Below, one piece after another: positions 1 to 6,742 of a DNA stretch of 16,266 bases. Location of the stretch: positions 1-16,266 of the forward strand of contig SKHR01000136.1 of the NCBI GenBank assembly GCA_007116865.1. Reading direction: 5' to 3'. Within the stretch, counting starts at the first letter, position 1; each line of letters opens with the position of its first letter. The notes beneath the pieces were generated by a model. It saw only the letters and a program-made list of their open reading frames with translations, did no database searches and was not told where the DNA came from. A program made the translations under genes and the position numbers. Source of the stretch: Marinospirillum sp. Lineage in GTDB: Bacteria; Pseudomonadota; Gammaproteobacteria; Pseudomonadales; Halomonadaceae.

Positions 1-22
1 AATGGATCACAAGAGAGACACC

Positions 23-826
23 ATGACTGCTTCCCACGAATCCTTGATTTCACTGAGTTTTGACCAGGGCATTGCACGCGTTGCACTGAACCGACCTGAG
101 CGGCACAACAGCTTAAATATGCCATTGATTGAGGCGTTGCTTGAAGTGCTGGCCAGCTTGAATACGCGCAAGGATCTGATTGCGGTGTTGCTGACCGGGG
201 AAGGCGAGAGTTTTTGCAGCGGCCTGGATGTGCCATCGGTGATGGCCGATCCAAAAAACCTTACCTGGTTGTTGAGTGGTTGTGATGGTTACCCTCATAA
301 CAAGGTACAGCATCTGGCACTGGGTTGGCGCTCTTTGCCTGTTCCTGTGATCGCTGCCCTGAAAGGCCATGTTTATGGTGGCGGGTTGCAGATCGCCATG
401 GGTGCTGATCTGCGTATTGCTGCCCCTGATGCCCGGTTATCCGTGATGGAAGGGCGCTGGGGGATCATTCCCGACATGGGGCTGAGCGTGACAGCACGTG
501 GCTGCGTGCGCGAAGACCAGCTCATGAAGTTGGCGCTCACTAGCGAAGTGATTGATGGTCTAGAGGCTGAGCGCATCGGCTTGGTCACTTCACTGGCAGA
601 AGACCCTGAAGCTGCGGCCTGGGCCTTAGCGCAGACGCTGACTCAGCGTTCGCCCGATATGACCAAGGCTTGTAAGCGCTTACTGCGCGACTCCTATACC
701 CAGACGGATGATGAGCGCTTGGCCATGGAAGAAAAGCTGCAAAAACGCCTGTTAGGGACGGCAAACCAAATGGAGGCAGTTCGCGCTCAGTTGGAAAAAC
801 GTCCGCCCCAATTCAAGCTGGACTAA
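23..826 (+). CDS. Enoyl-CoA hydratase/isomerase (crotonase) family protein
   Basis: This is a 267-residue crotonase-fold enzyme that would act on an acyl-CoA thioester in the cytoplasm. The two oxyanion-hole segments are visible: CSGLD at residues 65-69 and GHVYGGG at 115-121. The usual first catalytic Glu of enoyl-CoA hydratase is replaced by Gln123. Glu143 aligns with the second catalytic Glu, and Asp151 lies eight residues later. That Glu/Asp spacing is what I recall for dienoyl-CoA isomerases, so plain hydratase activity is doubtful and isomerase activity is possible. The start was chosen because AAGAGAG at 11-17 is well placed before the ATG at 23. An in-frame ATG at position 2 or a start left of the window cannot be excluded. 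The 3' end overlaps the convergent RimK-like gene by four bases. The family is secure; the substrate is unknown. Confidence 0.9.
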   Translation: MTASHESLISLSFDQGIARVALNRPERHNSLNMPLIEALLEVLASLNTRKDLIAVLLTGEGESFCSGLDVPSVMADPKNLTWLLSGCDGYPHNKVQHLALGWRSLPVPVIAALKGHVYGGGLQIAMGADLRIAAPDARLSVMEGRWGIIPDMGLSVTARGCVREDQLMKLALTSEVIDGLEAERIGLVTSLAEDPEAAAWALAQTLTQRSPDMTKACKRLLRDSYTQTDDERLAMEEKLQKRLLGTANQMEAVRAQLEKRPPQFKLD

Positions 827-2310
827 CGCTGGCGCTGCTCCATCCGTCGCAAAAACTCAAACATGACCCGGTGGTAGAGTTCTGCGCCCAGAAAGGCGTC
901 CTCTACACCGGAGTCAAGGTTTGGGTTGTCGTTGACTTCAATGACCACCACCCGGTCGCCCGACTGCTTTAGGTCCACCCCATACAACCCATCACCGATC
1001 AGGCGAGTCGCTTTGAGTGCGGTCTTGATCACGGCTGCGGGCACCTGCTCAACCGGCAGGGTTTGGAAACGCCCAGAAACCGTTTTTGCCTGGGTGTGAT
1101 TGTAAATCTGCCAGTGACCTTTAGACATAAAATACTGGCAGGCAAACAGGGGTTTATTATTGAGAATACCAATTCTCCAATCGTAGTCGGTGTACAGGTA
1201 TTCTTGTAATAACACGATGGCTGACTGGCGGAAAAAAGCGCTGGCCTGTTGAATCAGGGCCTCAGGGGTTTCGACTTTAACGACACCTTTGGAAAAAGCA
1301 CCGTCAGGAATTTTCAACACACCAGGATAGGTGAGCTCACCGGCCAGTTTTTCCAGTTGGCGCGTCTGTCCCTTGTAGAGCAGAGTCGTTTGTGGGGTTG
1401 GAATCCCTTTGCTGGCCAGCAGATCGGCCAGATAAACCTTGTTGCAGCAGCGTAAAATCGAGCGCGGATCATCCATCACCACCATGCCTTCCACTTCGGC
1501 TTTTTTGGCGAAACGGTAGGTGTGGTTGCTGATGGATGTGGTTTCGCGGATGAAAAGCGCATCATACTCAGCGAGATGACCAAAGTCTTTTTTCTCAATT
1601 AAATCAACATCAATGCCAAGCTTGCGTCCAGCACGAATGATCTGGCGCAGGGCACCGTTATCTGAAGGCGGGAGTTTTTCTTCACGATTGATGAGCACTG
1701 CCAACTCATAACGATAGCGTTTGCGGGTACTGGGTTTGCGCCAGACCTTTTTGCTGAAACTGTCCAAGGCTGCTGCAAAAAGATCCTGTTCGGCTTCCGA
1801 GAGCTGTTTAAGGTTGCCTGGGCGCAGGGATTCAATCTGCCAGTTTTGGCCATGATGAAAACTGACCTGCAGGATCGGGCAGGGATATTGTTCAAAAATC
1901 TGGCGGCCAAGGTCGGCAAGCGGTTCATGCAGGGTCTGACCGAAACACAGGGTCATGGTGAACTGCGTGGTTTCCGTTGCTGAATTTGGCACGCCTTGTT
2001 TACGGCTTCTGAGTTTATTCAGCGCCGCATCCAGCTGATCCATGTTCAGGCTGTAAATGGATTTGCGAGCCAGATCGTTGATCGTCCGAATGGAAGGAAT
2101 GACCTTGTGGCCTCTGGCTTCAGCCAGTAGCGAGGTGTAATAGCCGTAACTCAAATAACGAAAGGAGTCACAAAGATTGATGACCTGAGTGGGGGTGGTA
2201 TCGGTGCGACTGCCCTGGGCCAGGTAGTCATGGGCGGTGATCAGATCATCACTGGGATAGTAACCAACCCAGTCGCTGGGCTTGTCTAGGATCAAATGCA
2301 GACGACTCAT
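823..2310 (-). CDS. RimK-family ATP-grasp ligase with N-terminal RLAN-like domain
   Basis: This is a 495-residue protein of the RimK family, whose members use ATP to join an amino acid or peptide carboxylate to an amine. The C-terminal ATP-grasp domain spans roughly residues 285-490. It shows Lys291, the VLKIP strand with Lys333, a glycine loop near GAFSKG (337-342), GVDLK (444-448) and the metal-binding segment EVNDNPN (458-464). The first ~190 residues match the extra N-terminal domain found in long RimK-like proteins and absent from ordinary RimK (about 300 residues). That makes this a different subfamily from the ribosomal S6 glutamate ligase. The ATG at 2310 is preferred over the GTG one codon upstream; GGAAG lies 8 bases before it. 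The gene is divergent from the GNAT/C39 gene across 92 bases, which suggests a shared pathway. The substrate is unknown. Confidence 0.9.
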   Translation of the reverse strand: MSRLHLILDKPSDWVGYYPSDDLITAHDYLAQGSRTDTTPTQVINLCDSFRYLSYGYYTSLLAEARGHKVIPSIRTINDLARKSIYSLNMDQLDAALNKLRSRKQGVPNSATETTQFTMTLCFGQTLHEPLADLGRQIFEQYPCPILQVSFHHGQNWQIESLRPGNLKQLSEAEQDLFAAALDSFSKKVWRKPSTRKRYRYELAVLINREEKLPPSDNGALRQIIRAGRKLGIDVDLIEKKDFGHLAEYDALFIRETTSISNHTYRFAKKAEVEGMVVMDDPRSILRCCNKVYLADLLASKGIPTPQTTLLYKGQTRQLEKLAGELTYPGVLKIPDGAFSKGVVKVETPEALIQQASAFFRQSAIVLLQEYLYTDYDWRIGILNNKPLFACQYFMSKGHWQIYNHTQAKTVSGRFQTLPVEQVPAAVIKTALKATRLIGDGLYGVDLKQSGDRVVVIEVNDNPNLDSGVEDAFLGAELYHRVMFEFLRRMEQRQR

Positions 2311-2336
2311 CACTCAGGCTTCCATCCAGGATTAAA

Positions 2337-2382
2337 AGGCGTAATATCGCCTAAACACCAACACCTTGCTAGGGGTGATTGG
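2337..2382. promoter_or_regulatory. Dyads in the divergent rimK-like / GNAT-C39 intergenic region
   Basis: Two inverted repeats lie in the 92-base divergent gap. The first is AGGCG (2337-2341) and CGCCT (2348-2352) around TAATAT. The second is CCAACACC (2358-2365) and GGTGATTGG (2374-2382), which pair with one bulged base. They could be operator or promoter elements for both genes. I could not assign a confident -35/-10 pair in either direction. The dyads are visible; the regulatory role is inferred. Confidence 0.3.
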
Positions 2383-2402
2383 ACAAATTTTAGAGGCAGA
2401 TG

Positions 2403-3530
2403 ATGCGACCAAGCCATGTGCGTACCGCCACGATCGCAGACCTGGATGCGCTGGTGCAACTGGAGACTGCTTGTTTTGCGACTGACCGCTTAAGTCGGCG
2501 GCGCTTTCGCTGGATGATCCAGCAGGCTCATGCCAGCCTGCTGGTCAGCACTTCACCTGAATCCGATGCGAAGCTGCTTGGATATTTGCTGCTGCTTTTC
2601 CATCGAGGTACGCATTTAGCCAGAGTTTACTCACTCGCCGTCGATCCTGCTCACCAGGGGCAAGGCATTGCCCAGTCGTTACTGTTAGAGGCTGAGCAGT
2701 TAGCGCTGGATGAAGGTTGCCCGGTCATCCGCCTGGAAGTGCGTCAAGACCATCCCGCAGCTCAACGCCTCTACCAAAAGCAGGGCTACCGCCATTTTGG
2801 TGACTATTCAGCCTATTACGAAGATCAGGCTGATGCCTGGCGGATGCAAAAGTATTTATGGCGGCCACCGCGTTTAAGCAGTCATCCGGTGCCTTACTAC
2901 GCTCAGACCCTGCCTTTCACCTGTGGTCCAGCCTGTTTGATCATGGCGATGGCTGCCTTGAACCCTCGGAGCGATCTAGACCGCCGCCATGAATTACAGG
3001 TGTGGCGGGAGGCGACGAGTATTTTCATGACCCAGGGTCATGGCGGTTGCGGTCCGCGTGGTTTAGCCTTGGCGGCGTGGAATCGTGGTTTTGGTGTGGA
3101 TCTTTGGATCACTCCGGACGGCCCTTTATTTATTCAGGGGGTGCGTCAAGCCATGAAAAAGCAAGTGCTGAGCCTTGTGCATGAAGCCTTTTGTGATGCC
3201 TTGGAAGCCACCCGGGTGTGCCAGCAGTCGAGAGCATTTGACTTGTCTGATCTGGAGGCTGGTTTAAAAAAAGGAGGTATCCCTTTGGTACTGATCAGTC
3301 ACTGGCGTTTTGCCAAAAGCAAAAGCCCCCACTGGGTGGTGGTGACGGGCATAGATGAACACTTTGTTTTTATTCATGATCCGGAAATTGATGAAGAGGC
3401 GTTGAAAAGCTCGATTGACGTCCAGCAGGTGCCGGTTGCACGAGCCGTCTTTGATCGGATGGCTTTGTTTGGGCATGACCGGATACGCTGTGCATTAGTG
3501 CTTTACACAAGGGAGAAGGCCAATGTTTAA
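2403..3530 (+). CDS. GNAT acetyltransferase fused to C39-like cysteine peptidase domain
   Basis: This is a 375-residue two-domain protein. Residues 1-~150 are a RimI-like GNAT acyltransferase: SLAVDP (77-82) is followed by the acetyl-CoA loop HQGQGIA (84-90), and AAQRLYQKQGY (119-129) is the typical C-terminal motif. Residues ~160-370 are a peptidase C39-like (papain-fold) domain with a Gln168 / Cys174 (FTCGPACL) / His310 (SPHWVVV) / Asp326 (HDPEID) set, so it appears catalytically complete. There is no ABC-transporter part and no signal peptide, so it should be cytosolic rather than a bacteriocin exporter. AGAGG at 2392-2396 favours the second of two adjacent ATGs (2403 over 2400). It is divergent from the RimK-like ligase and overlaps the following small gene by 8 bases. 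It may acylate and trim the same peptide or protein that the ligase modifies; that is inference. Confidence 0.9.
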   Translation: MRPSHVRTATIADLDALVQLETACFATDRLSRRRFRWMIQQAHASLLVSTSPESDAKLLGYLLLLFHRGTHLARVYSLAVDPAHQGQGIAQSLLLEAEQLALDEGCPVIRLEVRQDHPAAQRLYQKQGYRHFGDYSAYYEDQADAWRMQKYLWRPPRLSSHPVPYYAQTLPFTCGPACLIMAMAALNPRSDLDRRHELQVWREATSIFMTQGHGGCGPRGLALAAWNRGFGVDLWITPDGPLFIQGVRQAMKKQVLSLVHEAFCDALEATRVCQQSRAFDLSDLEAGLKKGGIPLVLISHWRFAKSKSPHWVVVTGIDEHFVFIHDPEIDEEALKSSIDVQQVPVARAVFDRMALFGHDRIRCALVLYTREKANV

Positions 3531-3834
3531 GCTGGCATTTTTTGTGCCCCATGCCGATAAAGAGAAGGTGAAGCAGGCGGTGTTTGCAGCAGGTGGTGGG
3601 CGTATTGGAAACTATGATAGCTGCTGTTTTGAAACCCAGGGAACCGGGCAGTTTCGTCCATTAACGGGTGCTCAGCCAGCATTGGGCGAGGTTGGCGCTT
3701 TGGAGCAGGTTGGGGAGACCAAGGTTGAGCTGGTTTGTGAAGCTGCGCGAATTGACGCCGTGATCCGCGCACTGAAAGCGGCGCATCCCTATGAAGAACC
3801 GGCCTACGAAGTCTGGCGTTTGGAAGACTTCTGA
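3523..3834 (+). CDS. NIF3-like (YqfO-type) small protein
   Basis: This is a 103-residue protein resembling the stand-alone NIF3/YqfO insert domain, which has a PII/CutA-like fold and is often annotated 'NGG1p-interacting factor NIF3'. The diagnostic segments are GGGRIGNYDSCCF (24-36), TGQFRP (41-46) and HPYEEPAYEV (88-97). It lacks the large metal-binding halves of full-length NIF3 proteins, so it is a domain-only protein and not a truncation at the window level. Its biochemical role is not known to me. A strong GGGAGAAGG (3511-3519) sits just before the ATG, inside the end of the GNAT/C39 gene, and the two reading frames overlap by 8 bases (ATGTTTAA), which points to translational coupling. 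Its 3' end overlaps the convergent msrQ gene by 31 bases. Confidence 0.85.
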   Translation: MFKLAFFVPHADKEKVKQAVFAAGGGRIGNYDSCCFETQGTGQFRPLTGAQPALGEVGALEQVGETKVELVCEAARIDAVIRALKAAHPYEEPAYEVWRLEDF

Positions 3835-4406
3835 GTCGGTGGGTGAAGAAAGATCAATCGCAGCAGCACCAGTAAAACCAGAGCAGCCAGGTAAGTCCAG
3901 GCCAGGCGATAATCCAGGCGTATGACGATCCAGTAGTGGAGGATGCCCAGAGCGATGCACAGGTAGAGGCTACGGTGCAGCCATTGCCAGATTTTGAGGG
4001 GCATGGCCTGGCGAACTCGGGTCGGAGAAGTCAGCGCCAGGAGTGACAGCAGGCACAAAATACTTACCCCTAATTGCAGATGATAAACGCTGCTTAACTC
4101 ATGCCAGATCCACTGCCACTGCCATCCCTGTTCGCCTCCCAGCCAGAAAAGTGCGTGAGCGATCAGCCACCAGAACCCCCAGAGTCCCAGCTGGCGACGG
4201 GTTGCAACAAAGGCCACCTGACCAGTGAAGCGACGTAAAAATCCCCAGGCCAGGGTGAGCAGTAACAGGATCAAACCGGTGTGACCGCTGAAGTGCAACA
4301 TGGCCTCTGCGGGAAAAGGCCCCAGGTTACCCTGGTGATACTGCCAGCCCAGCCATAGAGCCGGTGACAGGCCGATCACAAAAACCACCAGTCGCATGCC
4401 AAGCAT
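3804..4406 (-). CDS. msrQ: MsrQ, heme-binding membrane subunit of periplasmic methionine sulfoxide reductase
   Basis: This 200-residue, highly hydrophobic protein of the YedZ/MsrQ family has about six membrane helices. It takes electrons from the respiratory quinone pool and passes them to MsrP in the periplasm. His84, His144 and His157 have exactly the spacing (60 and 13 residues) that I recall for the heme-ligand histidines of E. coli MsrQ. The TLAWGFLRR segment (51-59) and the RRQLGLWGF segment (70-78) are typical of the family. The start ATG shares one base with the msrP stop (TGATG), so the two are translationally coupled. The last 31 bases are also coding on the opposite strand for the NIF3-like protein, and no terminator separates them. 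Confidence 0.93.
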   Translation of the reverse strand: MLGMRLVVFVIGLSPALWLGWQYHQGNLGPFPAEAMLHFSGHTGLILLLLTLAWGFLRRFTGQVAFVATRRQLGLWGFWWLIAHALFWLGGEQGWQWQWIWHELSSVYHLQLGVSILCLLSLLALTSPTRVRQAMPLKIWQWLHRSLYLCIALGILHYWIVIRLDYRLAWTYLAALVLLVLLRLIFLHPPTQKSSKRQTS

Positions 4407-5365
4407 CAGTAGTTCACCCGCAAGTCCATGCCGCTGTACAGGGATGCGACTTCGTCTTCATAGCCATTGAACATCAGTGTTGGTCGGCGCCCTGGTTCGC
4501 CCAGGCGTCGTTCGGATGCCTGAGACCAGCGTGGGTGACTGACATCCGGATTGACGTTGGCATAAAAGCCATACTCATTGGTTGACATGGCCTGCCAGGA
4601 GGAGACCGGCTGACGTTCTTGAAAGCGCAGTGTCACGATCGACTTGATGCTTTTAAAGCCATACTTCCAGGGCACTACCAGACGGATGGGTGCGCCATTC
4701 TGATTGGGCATGGGTTTGCCATAAAGGCCAACGGCCATCAGGGTCAGTGGATGCATGGCTTCATCCATGCGCAGACCTTCGCGATAAGGCCACTCGATGG
4801 TGCTGCGCCGCTGACCACGAAACTGATCCGGGTCGTAAAGGGTTTCAAACACGACATATTTGGCGCGGGAGTTGGGCTCCAGGCGCTCAATCAGTTGGCT
4901 GAGCGGGAACCCCGTCCAGGGAACAACCATGGACCAGGCTTCGACACAACGAAACCGATAAACACGCTCTTCCAGTGTCAGCGGACGCAACAGATCTTCC
5001 AGGTCATAAACCCCGGTGTGAGCCACCTCCCCTTCGACCTTGATTTGCCAGGGATGGGGGCGCAGATAATGCCCCCAGTCTGAAGGGTCACGCTTGCGGG
5101 TGCCAAATTCAAAGAAGTTGTTGTAGCTGGTAACGATCTGCTCATCGGTCAGGCTTTCATCCAAGGACTGGGTGGCCGAAGCCTCAGGAATTCGTTCATG
5201 CCAGTCTGGGGTGCTGGCCGACTGGGCGGATAACAGGCCCGGTGTCGCCAGGCCGGCTGAAGCAACCAGTGCAGTGCTTTGTTTGATGAACTCTCTACGC
5301 TTCAGGTATAAAGACTCTGGAGTGATTTCTGAAGCGGGAATGTGAGGGTGGCGGTAGCGTGTCAT
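4406..5365 (-). CDS. msrP: MsrP, Tat-exported molybdopterin methionine sulfoxide reductase
   Basis: This 319-residue catalytic subunit repairs oxidised methionine in periplasmic proteins. A twin-arginine signal KRREFIK (22-28) is followed by a hydrophobic stretch, with cleavage expected near residue 48 (LLSAQSA). The body is the sulfite-oxidase-fold molybdopterin domain. RFRCVEAWSMVVPW (137-150) carries Cys140, the expected molybdenum ligand, and MPNQNGAPIRLVVPWKYGFK (219-238) is the typical cofactor-pocket stretch. The ATG at 5365 was chosen because the family begins with a short segment ending in ASEITPE; an upstream GTG at 5422 would add 19 unconserved residues. The gene precedes msrQ and is divergent from a cytochrome c peroxidase. 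It shares with it an upstream region containing two FNR-type boxes. Confidence 0.95.
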   Translation of the reverse strand: MTRYRHPHIPASEITPESLYLKRREFIKQSTALVASAGLATPGLLSAQSASTPDWHERIPEASATQSLDESLTDEQIVTSYNNFFEFGTRKRDPSDWGHYLRPHPWQIKVEGEVAHTGVYDLEDLLRPLTLEERVYRFRCVEAWSMVVPWTGFPLSQLIERLEPNSRAKYVVFETLYDPDQFRGQRRSTIEWPYREGLRMDEAMHPLTLMAVGLYGKPMPNQNGAPIRLVVPWKYGFKSIKSIVTLRFQERQPVSSWQAMSTNEYGFYANVNPDVSHPRWSQASERRLGEPGRRPTLMFNGYEDEVASLYSGMDLRVNY

Positions 5366-5448
5366 GGTTATCTTCTGGTCTGAGTTGGGTCGCTGAGTGG
5401 AAAGATAAGCCACAAGTTCCACCCTTTATCGCAGAATCGGCATAAAAC

Positions 5449-5462
5449 TTGACCGGGGTCAA
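5449..5462. promoter_or_regulatory. FNR/FixK/ANR-type box, site 1
   Basis: TTGACCGGGGTCAA is a two-fold symmetric site with TTGAC/GTCAA arms and a 4-base centre. It fits the TTGAY-N4-RTCAA pattern of the CRP/FNR family. It is centred at 5455.5, about 90 bases from the msrP start and 163 from the peroxidase start, so it could serve either gene. The sequence is direct; regulator identity and binding are inferred. Confidence 0.6.
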
Positions 5463-5482
5463 GCTGGGTCACAGTAAACCCC

Positions 5483-5496
5483 TTGAAGGGGGTCAA
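5483..5496. promoter_or_regulatory. FNR/FixK/ANR-type box, site 2
   Basis: TTGAAGGGGGTCAA has the outer TTGA/TCAA half-sites of an FNR-family box. It is centred at 5489.5, 34 bases from site 1 (about three helical turns). It overlaps an odd-centred palindrome, CCCCTTGAAGGGG (5479-5491). The repeated GGTCA core also occurs at 5467-5471 between the two sites. Bacterial cytochrome c peroxidase genes are known to be FNR/ANR-controlled, which supports the assignment. Confidence 0.5.
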
Positions 5497-5510
5497 CGAA
5501 AGTTCTACTC

Positions 5511-5557
5511 TGACTTTAGTCACAAATAAATTTATCTGCAAGTGTTTGATAAATTTA
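5511..5557. promoter_or_regulatory. Additional dyads upstream of the cytochrome c peroxidase gene
   Basis: TGACTTTAGTCA (5511-5522) has 5-base arms. A perfect 10-base inverted repeat follows: TAAATTTATC (5527-5536) and GATAAATTTA (5548-5557), separated by 11 bases. The left arm contains a perfect ATAAATTTAT palindrome (5526-5535). This AT-rich block probably holds the peroxidase promoter; GATAAA (5548-5553) is a possible -10. It may also bind a second regulator. Function is inferred from position only. Confidence 0.35.
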
Positions 5558-5618
5558 GACTAATGGGTTGATAGCTAAAAGCGATTTAGCCCGCCAACGA
5601 GTCGATGAGGAGACTACT

Positions 5619-6608
5619 ATGAGTTGGAAAACCAAAGCACTACCCGCCCTCGGTGCTGCAAGTTTGCTGGCTGTTGCCAGCACGGCTGCAGTCGCTGGTG
5701 ACGGTTATCATGAGCGCTACTCAAACTTTTTTGAGCCCCTGCCTTACTTTGCGCCCATTCCTGCGAACAACAGCCTGACGCCTGAAAAAGTGGAGCTGGG
5801 CACGATGCTGTTCTTCGAGCCACGCATTTCTGCCAGTGGCGTGATCAGCTGTGCAACCTGTCACAACCCTGCACTGGGTTGGTCTGACCGTATTCCCCGC
5901 GCAACGGGTCACGATGGTCAGGTCGGTGACCGTAACACGCCAACCGTTCTGAACTCTGGCTTCTTTGGTGCGCAGTTCTGGGACGGTCGTGAGCCAGATC
6001 TGGAAGGTCAGGCGTTGGGTCCCATCGAGGCAGATATCGAAATGAACATGCCTCTGGATGAAGCCATCGCACGTCTGGAAGAGTTTGATGAGTACAAGCA
6101 GGCCTTTGCCCGTGCTTATGGCACAGAAGCTATCACGCCTGAGCGTGTTGCTCATGCCCTGGCCAGCTTCCAGCGGACGCTGAACACGCCAAACTCTCCG
6201 CTGGATCGTTACCTGCGCGGTGATCTGTCAGCGATGACTGATCAGCAGAAGCGCGGCATGGCTGCCTTTGTTGATAATGGCTGTACTGCATGTCACAACG
6301 GCCCAGCCTTGACTGACAGCCTGTTCCATGCGATTCAGGTGCCTGGTTCTTCCGACCTGGGCCGTTACCTGGTCACTGGTGATGAGGCCGATCGCTATCG
6401 TTTCAAAACCCCAACCCTGCGTAACGTGGCTTTGACCTACCCCTACTTCAACAATGGTGGCACTGAGACCTTGACTGAAGCGGTACAGGTCATGGGTCGT
6501 GAAATGCTGGGTCGCGAGTTTGATAGCCGTACCAATGCAGATATCGTCGCCTTCCTGCATGCGTTGACTGGTGATCAGCCCAACGTGGCTATTCCAGCGC
6601 TGCCCTAA
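5619..6608 (+). CDS. ccpA: Periplasmic di-heme cytochrome c peroxidase
   Basis: This 329-residue enzyme reduces hydrogen peroxide to water in the periplasm using electrons from small cytochromes or cupredoxins. A Sec signal peptide (about residues 1-26, ending AVA) precedes two heme c sites, CATCH at 78-82 and CTACH at 222-226. Other family hallmarks are visible: SASGVISC, GH98, QFWDGR (119-124), GPIEADIEM with Glu141 (134-142) and KTPTLRNVALT (263-273). Met292 or Met296 is the likely distal ligand of the high-potential heme. GAGGAG (5607-5612) sits six bases before the chosen ATG, so an in-frame start upstream at 5568 is rejected. The segment usually written PYFHxG reads PYFNNG (275-280) here. 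The gene is divergent from msrPQ, and a strong terminator follows it. Family confidence is high; its electron donor is not visible here. Confidence 0.95.
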   Translation: MSWKTKALPALGAASLLAVASTAAVAGDGYHERYSNFFEPLPYFAPIPANNSLTPEKVELGTMLFFEPRISASGVISCATCHNPALGWSDRIPRATGHDGQVGDRNTPTVLNSGFFGAQFWDGREPDLEGQALGPIEADIEMNMPLDEAIARLEEFDEYKQAFARAYGTEAITPERVAHALASFQRTLNTPNSPLDRYLRGDLSAMTDQQKRGMAAFVDNGCTACHNGPALTDSLFHAIQVPGSSDLGRYLVTGDEADRYRFKTPTLRNVALTYPYFNNGGTETLTEAVQVMGREMLGREFDSRTNADIVAFLHALTGDQPNVAIPALP

Positions 6609-6633
6609 GCAGCTCAGGTTTAGTGTTTGACTG

Positions 6634-6659
6634 ACAGGCCACCTTCGGGTGGCCTGTTT
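6634..6659 (+). terminator. Rho-independent terminator after the cytochrome c peroxidase gene
   Basis: A perfect 10-bp stem, ACAGGCCACC (6634-6643) with GGTGGCCTGT (6648-6657), is closed by the very stable TTCG tetraloop. A short, interrupted T-run follows. It starts 25 bases after the stop codon. Confidence 0.85.
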
Positions 6660-6679
6660 GCGTTATTCCTCTTCGCCTC

Positions 6680-6707
6680 TTGCCCCTCACTGGCTTTTGC
6701 GCATAAT
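6680..6707 (+). promoter_or_regulatory. Predicted sigma-70 promoter for the sodium channel gene
   Basis: TTGCCC (6680-6685) and CATAAT (6702-6707) are separated by 16 bases. They lie between the preceding terminator and the channel gene, giving a predicted leader of about 30 bases. The match is good but by eye only. Confidence 0.5.
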
Positions 6708-6742
6708 AGCGATCCTCCTTAAGTGATGTTCAGGGTAAGCAC

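Noticed and set aside
4619..5083. Open frame (154 codons) antisense to msrP
   Set aside because: It overlaps the conserved molybdopterin domain on the other strand; no family features.
5366..5422. Longer MsrP starting at GTG 5422
   Set aside because: It would add 19 residues with no similarity and displace the Tat signal from its usual position near the N terminus.
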